Positions 1 through 7,623 of a stretch of DNA of 24,955 nucleotides are shown in pieces. Location of the stretch: NCBI GenBank assembly GCA_026988195.1, contig JALSLS010000041.1, forward strand, positions 1 through 24,955, given 5' to 3'. A model generated the notes under the pieces. The model saw nothing but the letters and a program-made list of their open reading frames with translations. It was not told the DNA's origin and made no database searches. This stretch comes from Methylomonas sp. GTDB lineage: Bacteria > Pseudomonadota > Gammaproteobacteria > Methylococcales > Methylomonadaceae. The stretch's first letter is position 1. Every line of letters starts with the position of its first letter. The translations under genes were made by a program, and so were the position numbers.

Positions 1-1065
1 CACATGCGAGGCAAGATAAGTCGCGACAGGATATTGCTTGGCATCAAACTGCCAAGCGGATAAATCACCTTCTACAGGATGAAGCGGGGAGGTAAACCAT
101 TCACCTAAAGCGATACGGTGTTGTTCAGCCAGTTGCATAAACTCATCACGGTTATTCACCAATAATGGATATTTTAAAAAAGCATGATTAGCAAACCATT
201 GTTTAGCAACATGGTTTTTACCGTGTTTAATTAAAAAGTCGGTATAGATTTCAGCGGATTGTTTGCGTTTGATTAAATCGGCATTTAGCTTGGGTAGTGT
301 TCGCAAGCCTTCTTTGGCTTGTGTTTCGCTAAAGGCTTTAAAATACCCCTCTGGCATGGTGATGGAGTTAATCTCACCACCTGATGACGAACCAACCACG
401 AGATTATGTTTGCTTAACCAACGATAAAACCGCACTAATACCCAATAGCTAGTATCATTAATTAAAAAATGCTTAACAAAATACAATAGCTTTAAATTGA
501 TTCGTTCTTTCACTGAAGGCTGAATTAAATCGGCATTTAAGCGGATTAGTTTCTGGCTTATGTCTTTATTTTGCGTAATGGCAAAACCACCAATACCCGT
601 AGAAAACGGTTTATTCCATTGAGTTGAATAAATCGCCGCATCGCAGAATAAGCCATTAGGGATGCCGTTATAAACACCCCCAAAACCATGAGTACAATCT
701 TCAATAGTATATAGATTATTGGCTTTGGCTAACTCATTTAAGGCTTCTAAATCGGTCGATAAACCATAGGTATTTTGACAAATAATGACTTTAGTGCGAT
801 TAGTGATGGCTTGCTCTACCTGTGCAATATCCATATTGTAACTATCAGCACAAACATCAATATAAACTGGCTTAGCCCCTAAATATAAAATTACATTGGG
901 GACAACGACGCAGGTGTAGGCAGGGAGAATCACTTCATCGTCTTTTTGAACACCCATGGCTTGCAATAAAGCGTATAGGGCGATGCGGGCTTTCCAGTAG
1001 AAGAATAGATTATTATTTTTTAAATCCAGAAAATTATTAATTTGTGCTACATACTGTTTTATCAT
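1..1065 (-). CDS. DegT/DnrJ/EryC1/StrS family aminotransferase, 3' end outside window
   Basis: PLP-dependent sugar (or aldehyde) aminotransferase of the DegT/DnrJ/EryC1/StrS family. I translated 355 residues from the ATG at 1065, and the frame stays open to base 1, so the C-terminus is missing. Visible marks are DEVILPAYTCVVVPN (residues 43-57) for the cofactor-fold start, IEDCTHGFGG (121-130), whose Asp123 should contact the PLP ring nitrogen, and TQWNKPFSTGIGGF (148-161), where Lys152 is the expected Schiff-base lysine. Family members usually transfer an amino group from glutamate to a 3- or 4-keto sugar nucleotide. The substrate cannot be read from sequence. The start lies 2 nt after the stop of the upstream acyltransferase gene, so the two are probably co-translated and may form an aminate-then-acylate pair. 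The lysine motif is less canonical than the usual HPTKN form, so a non-sugar substrate is possible. Confidence 0.9.
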   Translation of the reverse strand, partial: MIKQYVAQINNFLDLKNNNLFFYWKARIALYALLQAMGVQKDDEVILPAYTCVVVPNVILYLGAKPVYIDVCADSYNMDIAQVEQAITNRTKVIICQNTYGLSTDLEALNELAKANNLYTIEDCTHGFGGVYNGIPNGLFCDAAIYSTQWNKPFSTGIGGFAITQNKDISQKLIRLNADLIQPSVKERINLKLLYFVKHFLINDTSYWVLVRFYRWLSKHNLVVGSSSGGEINSITMPEGYFKAFSETQAKEGLRTLPKLNADLIKRKQSAEIYTDFLIKHGKNHVAKQWFANHAFLKYPLLVNNRDEFMQLAEQHRIALGEWFTSPLHPVEGDLSAWQFDAKQYPVATYLASHV

Positions 1066-1067
1066 GA

Positions 1068-1862
1068 CTAAATATCGGGAAGGTCTATTTTCTTACGTCC
1101 CATGACTCGTTGCATCCTAACGGGCTTATTAGCACTGTCTTTTATTACATAATAAGTCCATTTCTCTGTTGCTCCTGATGCAACAATACCTGAAGTCAAA
1201 ACAACCCCTTTTTCAACAATAGTATTAGTTAGTATGGTTGCATTGACGGCAATAAAGGCGTCACGTTTAATATGTACCATACCTTTTAAAACATCCCGTT
1301 GCTCAGGGGGAATCATAGGGCCTGATGATCTTGTTCCTGGTTTCAGTGTTTCTGTTGAGGTAATAGCTTTAGCACCTGATGCCATGCAAGCATAATCTTC
1401 AATAATAAAGTCACCCCCGCCTGAAATAAAAACATAAGGCGCTAAATGCACTCTTCTTCCTATTTTTGCTGTATTAGCCGCAATAATGACGTATTTATCG
1501 ATTAAGGAGAATTCAGATAATTCAACTTGCTCAGGATGAGAAATAATTGCACCCTGTTCAATCAAAACATTTGCCTCCATCACTTTCAACTTATTTTTAT
1601 AGTACAGACCTCTCACATAACAACCAAACATATGAGGAAGACCCGGTAGATGGGTTACAAACATTAGCATTAAGTCTGAATAGATAGGAATTCTTAATCC
1701 TAAGAAAAAGCTAAAAACCTTTTCAAAAACAGATATAAAAACTATAAAAATATTATTTTTATAGAGTTTAATGAGTATGGGTAATGTTTTAGAGTCAGGA
1801 TTGTTCTTATAGGCATGCTCGAAAAACCTATGATTAAAAATCAGATGATTATTAGGGATCAT
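1068..1862 (-). CDS. Left-handed beta-helix (hexapeptide-repeat) acyltransferase
   Basis: The predicted 264-residue protein has an N-terminal part rich in hydrophobic residues (about 34-75) and then imperfect hexapeptide repeats from about residue 98 to 240, for example VLIEQGAIIS, YVIIAANTAKIG, AFIAVNATILTNTIVEKGVV. This is the left-handed beta-helix fold of WcaF/LacA/NeuD-like acyltransferases, which use acetyl-CoA or sometimes acyl-ACP. Its likely role is O- or N-acylation of a sugar in the surface glycan. The ATG start at 1862 is preceded by AAGGATA, a plausible ribosome site that lies inside the end of the preceding small ORF. The stop is 2 nt from the aminotransferase start, so it may acylate the amino group made by that enzyme. 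Another possibility is that it takes its acyl group from the ACP encoded in the same operon. The family is clear but the donor and acceptor are unknown. Confidence 0.85.
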   Translation of the reverse strand: MIPNNHLIFNHRFFEHAYKNNPDSKTLPILIKLYKNNIFIVFISVFEKVFSFFLGLRIPIYSDLMLMFVTHLPGLPHMFGCYVRGLYYKNKLKVMEANVLIEQGAIISHPEQVELSEFSLIDKYVIIAANTAKIGRRVHLAPYVFISGGGDFIIEDYACMASGAKAITSTETLKPGTRSSGPMIPPEQRDVLKGMVHIKRDAFIAVNATILTNTIVEKGVVLTSGIVASGATEKWTYYVIKDSANKPVRMQRVMGRKKIDLPDI

Positions 1863-1867
1863 TATCC

Positions 1868-2113
1868 TTATGACCTTCGTGCTACTGCAACAAGTAAACT
1901 TCCTTTACCTATTATATTAGAAAGCCAAAAGACTAGCTTATTAAGAATGGACTTCGTAGTAACAAGCTGACCTAACACCTTATCATCGTTGGACTGAGCA
2001 CTTAGATGCACTATGTTAAATTTATTATTAGTCAATAAATAATTTAATGCGTTTTTATTGTAAGCGATTAAGTGATGATTTATCATGTCGATTTTACCAA
2101 TTATACATCTCAA
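1868..2113 (-). CDS. Small hypothetical protein, possibly a gene remnant
   Basis: An open frame of 81 codons if started at TTG (2113, overlapping the fkbM stop as TTGA), or 72 codons from the first ATG at 2086, which begins MINHHLIAYN. It fills the space between the fkbM-type gene and the acyltransferase almost exactly, ending 5 nt before the next ATG, which argues that it is translated. The sequence has a mixed alpha/beta look, with a hydrophobic patch near ILNKLVFWLSNIIG and the end GSLLVAVARRS. I do not recognise a family. It may be a genuine small protein, or the surviving N-terminal part of a larger transferase. The ribosome site before either start is weak. Confidence 0.45.
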   Translation of the reverse strand: MRCIIGKIDMINHHLIAYNKNALNYLLTNNKFNIVHLSAQSNDDKVLGQLVTTKSILNKLVFWLSNIIGKGSLLVAVARRS

Positions 2114-2918
2114 TTATTAAATACTTTTTCAAACAGTTTATGAGTTTTCTTTATAGCAAAGGTATCTGATGACAATTCGTTGTAACTCTCTATTTTACGC
2201 TTATTCGGTGTAAATAACATATAATTATATGAACTCAGTAAATTATACACTTCCTCCTTATTCTCAGTTACTTCCACCATTAGAATAAGATTATCCTTCA
2301 ATATTTCTTTCATTCCTTGTAAAACATTGAGTTCCGCACCTTCAACATCAATTTTTATAAACTCTGGTGTTGTATCGATATCTTTAACGAAGTCATCTAA
2401 AGAAATACACTTCACTATTTTTTTTGTCCTTTTGATGTTAGATGCTCTCTGTGAAGCAATGTTTTTTTCTAATACAGAAAAATCTTTCAATATAGAGTTA
2501 TTTTGCCCTGTCAGATTTTCTATATAGAAATCTACAGTGCCTGTATAGTCATTTGCTGCTTTTTCAATTAATGAAATATTTTTTTCTTCTTTTATATTTT
2601 CTCGAATGTATTTTAGATTATTTTCCCCAGGCTCAAACACATAAACAAAGCCATCATTCCCTACTAATTTTGAATAATACAAAGATACAAAACCTATATG
2701 TCCACCAACCTCTACGACGGTATTGCCTAGACCAATTAGTTCAGCATACAGAGCCATGCTCTCTCTCTACCCTTATACCAGTACCCTTTATGATTATAAG
2801 AATGAAGTAATATTTTATTACCAGTATGTGCATGTTTGACTTTAATATCACCTAAATTAATCTTCCTAAAAAGGGGCAGTAATAATTGGCGTAGTATTTT
2901 ATTTCTATGTAGTTTCAT
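2110..2918 (-). pseudogene. FkbM-family methyltransferase, frameshifted at a CT repeat
   Basis: Two overlapping frames together make one FkbM-type SAM-dependent methyltransferase, usually a sugar O-methylase. The first frame starts at ATG 2918 (ATGA overlap with the upstream luxC-like stop) and runs MKLHRNKILRQ to GYWYKGR before closing. The second, open from 2757, begins MALYAELIGLG and carries SAM motif I NTVVEVGGHIGF, then FEPGENNLKYIREN and FIKIDVEGAELNVLQGM. Neither frame alone is a complete enzyme. Removing one CT unit from the (CT)5 run at 2759-2768 joins them as YKGRESMALYAEL, giving a 268-residue protein of normal family length. The gene is therefore off in this sequence, through repeat slippage, a true mutation or a sequencing error. 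It sits between the LuxE/LuxC module and the acyltransferase genes. Family identity is strong; current activity is doubtful. Confidence 0.85.
2759..2768. repeat. (CT)5 dinucleotide tract at the fkbM frameshift
   Basis: Five CT units (GA on the coding strand) sit exactly where the reading frame of the FkbM methyltransferase breaks. Four units would restore one continuous frame. The tract is short for an efficient contingency locus. Confidence 0.8.
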
Positions 2919-4153
2919 TGTATTTCAATAGTCCTTGTAAATTCATCCAAAAGATTATAGCCATCCCATACGGGGGAAAAATCAAGTGCTTTTCCTATCG
3001 GTACAAAGCGATCAAACCCTTGTGGCATTTGTTCTGATATAAAATTCTTTAGCTCTTCAGATGATACCCCAAAGCATCCAACCGTTTGAATTTTTCTGGA
3101 GGCTAAAGGCATTAACTCTTTTAATTCATTGATTGAATATTCATAAAACAACCCAGCACCACAATGTAAATCAGTTTGTAATTCATCAAGCGAATTCAAC
3201 TGAACACGACTAATAAGGTTGTTTTTTGTACTCGGTAAGACTGCATCAGCTGTTATTGCCATACTTTGACTGACAACTAATTTATTCACTATATCAGCCG
3301 CTGAAATTTCAGCAAATTCAGGGCTAAGGTAAACATGAATACCCTCCCAAAAAGACGTTTTTGCGTTTTCGATACTTTCCTTATCCCCTTTCCACACAAT
3401 AAGCCGAGGCGAGGAGCAAGCCATTTGACCAAACCAATAAGCATCATTGATAAATGAATGTATTAGCTTATCTTTGTTATTCTTATCTAGAGCTAAAAAG
3501 GCAGTTGCATCTAATAAACTTAAAGAAAACTTATCGGTAAAAGGAAGTTCTATTGCAGTGGGTGGGAGTTCTATTCGGCGTATTTTCTGAATTGTATTAT
3601 CGCCACCCCAGATAACACGCATATCACAATGAGCCGATAAATAGGCAGTAACTCTATCGTCATGCCCATAGCTTAAAATCATCTGACGGCTAGCAATTTG
3701 TGAATATTCAGGAAGCTTAAATAAATCATTTAAGGTTTTTAAAAGCAAATCAATCTGCTCACCACTTTTACTGGATAGGCGAATAATATTAATATTGCCA
3801 GCCAGCATGGATAAAAACCATGAATAAATAAAAATAGAATCTACATTGGAGGGGGCGATATGAAACACAACACCTCTTGCTAGACGAACACCCTGCAAAG
3901 GTTCGCTTATGTTTTCTTTTATGATTTTTAAAACATGGGCTTTTCTCATCCAAAAGCCCATTGCCATTAATTCAGGATGTACTCTAAACTCAGGATTTTT
4001 TAATATAGTTTGTGATAACTGGCTAATAAACCCAATGACTTGTTGATCTGCTAGTGGCAGAATATTTTGAGAAAATATTTTATCATCCCATTGCTTCTCG
4101 GAAGGTAATAATACTTGTACCCACCCCCCCATGTTTTTAGCATTTTTATTCAT
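2915..4153 (-). CDS. LuxC-like acyl-CoA/acyl-protein reductase
   Basis: This 412-residue protein belongs to the LuxC family of aldehyde-dehydrogenase-fold reductases. In bioluminescence these reduce an enzyme-bound acyl group to the aldehyde with NADPH. Visible marks are LARGVVFHIAPSNVDS (91-106), the cofactor-site region typical of LuxC, VIWGGDNTI (180-188), and FGQMACSSPR (241-250), where Cys246 is the expected acyl-accepting nucleophile. Length is a little under LuxC of luminous bacteria (about 480). The start at 4153 overlaps the luxE-like stop by ATGA, matching the physical partnership of LuxE and LuxC in the fatty acid reductase complex. No luciferase genes are present, so the aldehyde must serve another purpose, probably a glycan decoration. 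A G7 tract lies at codons 8-10, where slippage would shut the gene off. The substrate is unknown. Confidence 0.88.
   Translation of the reverse strand: MNKNAKNMGGWVQVLLPSEKQWDDKIFSQNILPLADQQVIGFISQLSQTILKNPEFRVHPELMAMGFWMRKAHVLKIIKENISEPLQGVRLARGVVFHIAPSNVDSIFIYSWFLSMLAGNINIIRLSSKSGEQIDLLLKTLNDLFKLPEYSQIASRQMILSYGHDDRVTAYLSAHCDMRVIWGGDNTIQKIRRIELPPTAIELPFTDKFSLSLLDATAFLALDKNNKDKLIHSFINDAYWFGQMACSSPRLIVWKGDKESIENAKTSFWEGIHVYLSPEFAEISAADIVNKLVVSQSMAITADAVLPSTKNNLISRVQLNSLDELQTDLHCGAGLFYEYSINELKELMPLASRKIQTVGCFGVSSEELKNFISEQMPQGFDRFVPIGKALDFSPVWDGYNLLDEFTRTIEIQ
4124..4130. repeat. C7/G7 homopolymer at the 5' end of the luxC-like gene
   Basis: Seven C on the plus strand read as G7 in coding sense and encode the end of Met8 plus Gly9-Gly10. 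A one-base slip would truncate the protein near its N-terminus. In the present sequence the frame is intact. Confidence 0.75.
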
Positions 4154-5244
4154 AATGAGACCTCACTGGCATGTGTATCACTACAGCCTCTTATTTCGGC
4201 ACGCGGTATTCTGCCTATTACCGCAAAATATTTGCCCTTTCGACCACAAGGGCAATCATCAATACCTACCACATGACCTAAGTCTTCGGTTAGCAGGGAG
4301 TGCCCAGGGTAAGAATGCGGCAAGATAGAGAGCACCTGAATAATACCGCTTTCACCAATAGGTAACTCAGACCAATCAAAGGAATCACGAATAATCACAT
4401 CGGAAAAAATAGGTGCATGTAGATGCCCTTCTTTGCATTCCATATAAATAGAACCAACTTGCTCAACCATCCCATAAAAATTATGAATAGATGAAACACC
4501 TGTATGAGTCTTTATCTCTTTTTTAAATGTATTATTATCGACAGCCTCCTCTTGCAACTTTTTCCACCCACCACTATGAACTAAAATACCTTGTGGAATA
4601 CTGATTGTTTTATCTTGTTCATGTAATGGCTTAAGTAAGTACTGCCAAACCATAAAAGTGAAACCAAAAATAAAAATCGGCTCGTCTGGGTGCTTCTTTA
4701 GAAACTCGCCCAATACCTCAAAATCAATTTCCATATCTTCATTGAGCAGGTAAGTGACATCACGTCCAAAATTCATAAGCCCAAGAATCCCAGCTCCCCT
4801 AGCTGAAAATGAGGCTCTATCTTTTATCACATTCGGATGATCCACGATTAACATGGGTAAACGCTTATTACCCAGATAGTTTTTCATAATCGTGACAAGT
4901 GCTTTTGTTTGATAGCGAGCGGTGTCACGATCTAAATAGATTTTAGAGACGGTCTGTGATGTTGTACCTGATGAAGTTAAAGTTTTTATAACATCTTCAT
5001 CTTTAATGCTGGTAAGTTTGAATTCTTTAAATAAGCGAACAGGTATAAAGGGAATCTCTTGGATTGAAGCGTAAGATTCGTTAATTTTGTTTCTTGCTTT
5101 TAAAATTTTTCCATAAGGTGAACAGGCAACCGCATGTTGATTGCTTAGCTGCGCCAAGAAAGGGAGTAGTATCTTCTCTTTTTCTTGCTGTTCAATTTGG
5201 TAAGGAGAGTTGGATAAAAAATCCTCAATATCTAAATGATTCAT
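4150..5244 (-). CDS. LuxE-like acyl-protein synthetase
   Basis: A 364-residue member of the LuxE/PaaK-related adenylating enzymes. LuxE activates an acyl group as acyl-AMP, takes it on a C-terminal cysteine and passes it to LuxC. Visible features are IPFIPVRLFKEFKL (64-77), characteristic of LuxE, the AMP/phosphate loop TSSGTTSQ (90-97), and a C-terminal CPCGRKGKYFAVIGR block followed by RAEIRGCSD. Cys354 near the end is a candidate for the acyl-carrying cysteine by comparison with LuxE of Vibrio; that is inference. Length fits the family. It overlaps the ligase gene before it and the luxC-like gene after it by ATGA. Together with the dedicated ACP this suggests acyl transfer from ACP to LuxE to LuxC. 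An alternative is a plain acyltransferase role like that of some LuxE homologues in glycan loci. Confidence 0.88.
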   Translation of the reverse strand: MNHLDIEDFLSNSPYQIEQQEKEKILLPFLAQLSNQHAVACSPYGKILKARNKINESYASIQEIPFIPVRLFKEFKLTSIKDEDVIKTLTSSGTTSQTVSKIYLDRDTARYQTKALVTIMKNYLGNKRLPMLIVDHPNVIKDRASFSARGAGILGLMNFGRDVTYLLNEDMEIDFEVLGEFLKKHPDEPIFIFGFTFMVWQYLLKPLHEQDKTISIPQGILVHSGGWKKLQEEAVDNNTFKKEIKTHTGVSSIHNFYGMVEQVGSIYMECKEGHLHAPIFSDVIIRDSFDWSELPIGESGIIQVLSILPHSYPGHSLLTEDLGHVVGIDDCPCGRKGKYFAVIGRIPRAEIRGCSDTHASEVSL

Positions 5245-6632
5245 GATGTAAGCTGGCTTTGGTATAGATCAAATAATTGGGAATACTGTAGTTTACCCGA
5301 AGAGTTTAGAGGGAATTTTGCCACACTGTATAATTTAATAACGGAGTGATGGAAGTGATACTTTTGACTAATGTATTGTTGAATTTCTTCATGATTATTA
5401 GCATCTAGTGTAGCAATTATTAGCAAGTTATCTTCACCAACACATTTACACTCAAACCCTTGTGTCTCTAATTCATGCTCAATTTCTTCAAGATTGACTC
5501 GATTACCAAATATTTTAATGAATCGTTTGAGTCTTCCTGTGATATAAAAAAAACCTTCTTCATCAAACTGGGCTATATCGCCTGTTCTAAGTGTGCCGTT
5601 AAGCTGATCACCAAGCGCCAAATCACTCGCAGATTCAGCATAACCCATCATCACGTTATCTCCTTGATAGATTAATTCGCCATCTGTTTTTGGTGTTGAT
5701 ATGATATTACCTGAGCTGTCTTCCAAAGATATTTTTCCGCTAGGAATGGCAATACCAATACTCCCTGTCTTTGTCAGAACTTTATCAGCGGGTAGATAAC
5801 TAATTCGAGCGGTGGCTTCGGTTTGACCATACATGGTATAAAAATGAATATTTTTTTCAGCTGTAATTGTTGCAAAATGTTCCACTAAGGGAGGGGCTAA
5901 TTTTCCTCCTGCTTGTGTCATATAGCGTAAGGACGGAAGCTCCATTCTTTCGATGCGAAGACGTTTTAGCATCTCGTAGGTATAAGGTACACCTGCTAGT
6001 GAGCTAGCTTCTGCTGTTTTAAAAAAGTGCCAAAACTCTTTTGATACGATGGAGTGCGAAGTCAGTAATATTTTTGCTCCAACGAGAAGGTGGCTATTAA
6101 TAATTGAAAGACCATAGGAATAGTGTAGCGGCAAGGTGGTAATCGGGGATTCCGAATGGTCTAGTTGCAGATATTCCGCAATGGATGCGGCGTTTGCTTG
6201 CAGATTCTTTTGGGTTAATTTAACCAGTTTAGGTGAACCAGTGCTACCAGAGGTGGATAATAACAAAGCTAAATCAGGGTGTAAGTCTTGCTTTTCATCG
6301 TTGATTTCTTGGTGTTGAATCTCATCGTCTTCAGTACTGCAATCCAATAAAATATTGGGTTTATAATGAGCAATTAGCTGCTCACTTAACGAGGAATCCA
6401 ACTCTGAATCCAGCATTAAAACAGCATGATTACCGCGTAATGCCGCGATATAAGCAATAATAGTCTTAATATTGTTTTTACATTTAACGATAATAAACTT
6501 TTTATTTGAGCCTATTTTGGCAGAGAGAACATCTGCTTTCTTTGACAAGTCTTGATAGCTGAGACTCTTTCCTACATCATCCAATAGCGCAATTTTTGAA
6601 CCAAAATCTGCAAGGTTATGAATAAAATTCAT
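5241..6632 (-). CDS. AMP-forming acyl(-ACP/CoA) ligase
   Basis: A 463-residue ANL-superfamily adenylating enzyme, short for the family but with both domains. It should activate a carboxylic or amino acid as the adenylate and load it on the phosphopantetheine of the ACP encoded two genes upstream. Key motifs are the P-loop STSGSTGSPK (126-135), MYGQTEATARISY for the A5 region, RTGDIAQFDEEGFFYITGR with the ribose-binding Asp and hinge, and NSSGKLQY near the end, where Lys447 is the expected catalytic lysine. The substrate code cannot be read with certainty. A short-chain, hydroxy- or amino acid is plausible since the DltA and related carrier-loading ligases share this layout. It overlaps fabG-like and luxE-like neighbours by ATGA. 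Confidence 0.87.
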   Translation of the reverse strand: MNFIHNLADFGSKIALLDDVGKSLSYQDLSKKADVLSAKIGSNKKFIIVKCKNNIKTIIAYIAALRGNHAVLMLDSELDSSLSEQLIAHYKPNILLDCSTEDDEIQHQEINDEKQDLHPDLALLLSTSGSTGSPKLVKLTQKNLQANAASIAEYLQLDHSESPITTLPLHYSYGLSIINSHLLVGAKILLTSHSIVSKEFWHFFKTAEASSLAGVPYTYEMLKRLRIERMELPSLRYMTQAGGKLAPPLVEHFATITAEKNIHFYTMYGQTEATARISYLPADKVLTKTGSIGIAIPSGKISLEDSSGNIISTPKTDGELIYQGDNVMMGYAESASDLALGDQLNGTLRTGDIAQFDEEGFFYITGRLKRFIKIFGNRVNLEEIEHELETQGFECKCVGEDNLLIIATLDANNHEEIQQYISQKYHFHHSVIKLYSVAKFPLNSSGKLQYSQLFDLYQSQLTS

Positions 6633-7372
6633 ATCAACATACCGCCATCAACACCAATCACCTGGCCTGTTACATAGCTAGATAATTCAGATGCTAAAAA
6701 TAAAGCAACATTGCCAACTTCTTCGGGCTGACCAATTCGATTCATTTTAATGGAATCGATTCGTTCTTGAAACTTGTCATCATCAAGAGAACGAGCCATA
6801 TCAGTATCAATAAAACCAGGTGCAATCGCATTAACCCGAATATTTGATGGGGCCAATTCTTTAGCCAGTGATTTAGTCATGCCGATTACAGCCGCCTTAC
6901 TACCACCATAGACAGCTTGACCCTCATTGCCATTCGTGCCAATAATAGAGCTAATATTAATAATACTGCCACCGCCTCGACGCTGCATTAAACGAGAGGC
7001 ATATTGACCACAATACAAAGAGCCAAAAGTATTAGCACCATAAACACGCTGTATTTGTGTGGGTGTAACCATACCAATTAAGGCATCATCTAAAACACCT
7101 GCATTATTAACTAGAATGTCCAGCCCCTTGACGGTTTTAAAAAGGCGTTGAAAGCCATCTTTAACTTGATCTGGGTCAGAAACATCGAATGATAAGGGGG
7201 TAATTTTACTTTGTGAGAAAGGGGACAGCTCTTTAATGACTTGTTCAAGGCTTTCCTGATCTCTGCCATTTAGCAATAATTGCGCACCCTGTTGAGCAAA
7301 TAGCTTCGCCGTTGCAAAGCCAATGCCTTTTGTTGCTCCTGTAATTAAAACCAACTTATCTTTTAAAAGCAC
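6629..7372 (-). CDS. FabG-like short-chain dehydrogenase/reductase
   Basis: A 247-residue classical SDR with the full FabG signature: TGATKGIG (11-18) for NAD(P)H binding, NNAG (89-92), Asn114, Ser142, Tyr155 and Lys159 (YGGSK) as the catalytic set, and PGFIDTDM after it. FabG reduces 3-oxoacyl-ACP to 3-hydroxyacyl-ACP. Next to a private ACP and ligase it could make a 3-hydroxyacyl group, such as the 3-hydroxybutyryl groups known as amide substituents in bacterial O-antigens. It could instead reduce the aldehyde released by the luxC-like enzyme to an alcohol. It starts with GTG at 7372, overlapping the ACP stop by one base (TAGTG), and its stop overlaps the ligase start. It is probably not the housekeeping fabG, because none of the other fab genes are nearby. 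Confidence 0.88.
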   Translation of the reverse strand: MLLKDKLVLITGATKGIGFATAKLFAQQGAQLLLNGRDQESLEQVIKELSPFSQSKITPLSFDVSDPDQVKDGFQRLFKTVKGLDILVNNAGVLDDALIGMVTPTQIQRVYGANTFGSLYCGQYASRLMQRRGGGSIINISSIIGTNGNEGQAVYGGSKAAVIGMTKSLAKELAPSNIRVNAIAPGFIDTDMARSLDDDKFQERIDSIKMNRIGQPEEVGNVALFLASELSSYVTGQVIGVDGGMLI

Positions 7373-7623
7373 TATTCTTTATCCTCAAAAGCTACATCAT
7401 ATTTTTGTAAAATTTCCTTCGCTTTAGCCACAGAACTCATGTCAATAATATCATCTGTATCCAACATAATATCAAAAGCAGACTCCAACTCTGCAACAAG
7501 TGACATATGTGCGACAGAATCCCACTGAGGGATAGTGTTATATTCTAACTCATCCGTAACGGCTGAAGTATCTATGCCCAAGGCAGATGAAAAAGCATTA
7601 ATTAGGGGTTGGTTCGTACTCAT
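7372..7623 (-). CDS. Dedicated acyl carrier protein
   Basis: An 83-residue acidic carrier protein. The phosphopantetheine attachment serine is Ser36 in the motif QWDSVAHMSLVAELE (33-47), followed by the usual acidic helix II and III. It differs clearly from housekeeping AcpP, which has DSLDTVE, and belongs to the carriers found in biosynthetic clusters. The ATG at 7623 has a good ribosome site, GGAG, about ten bases upstream. It is the first gene of the left-hand operon and follows a 612-bp stretch without a convincing gene, so a promoter probably lies there. It should carry the acyl or aminoacyl group activated by the downstream ligase. Confidence 0.9.
   Translation of the reverse strand: MSTNQPLINAFSSALGIDTSAVTDELEYNTIPQWDSVAHMSLVAELESAFDIMLDTDDIIDMSSVAKAKEILQKYDVAFEDKE

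Noticed and set aside
2736..2918. A 60-residue small gene upstream of a separate 215-residue methyltransferase
   Set aside because: The two pieces together make one normal FkbM protein with a shared 2-base slip at the CT run, so they are one broken gene.
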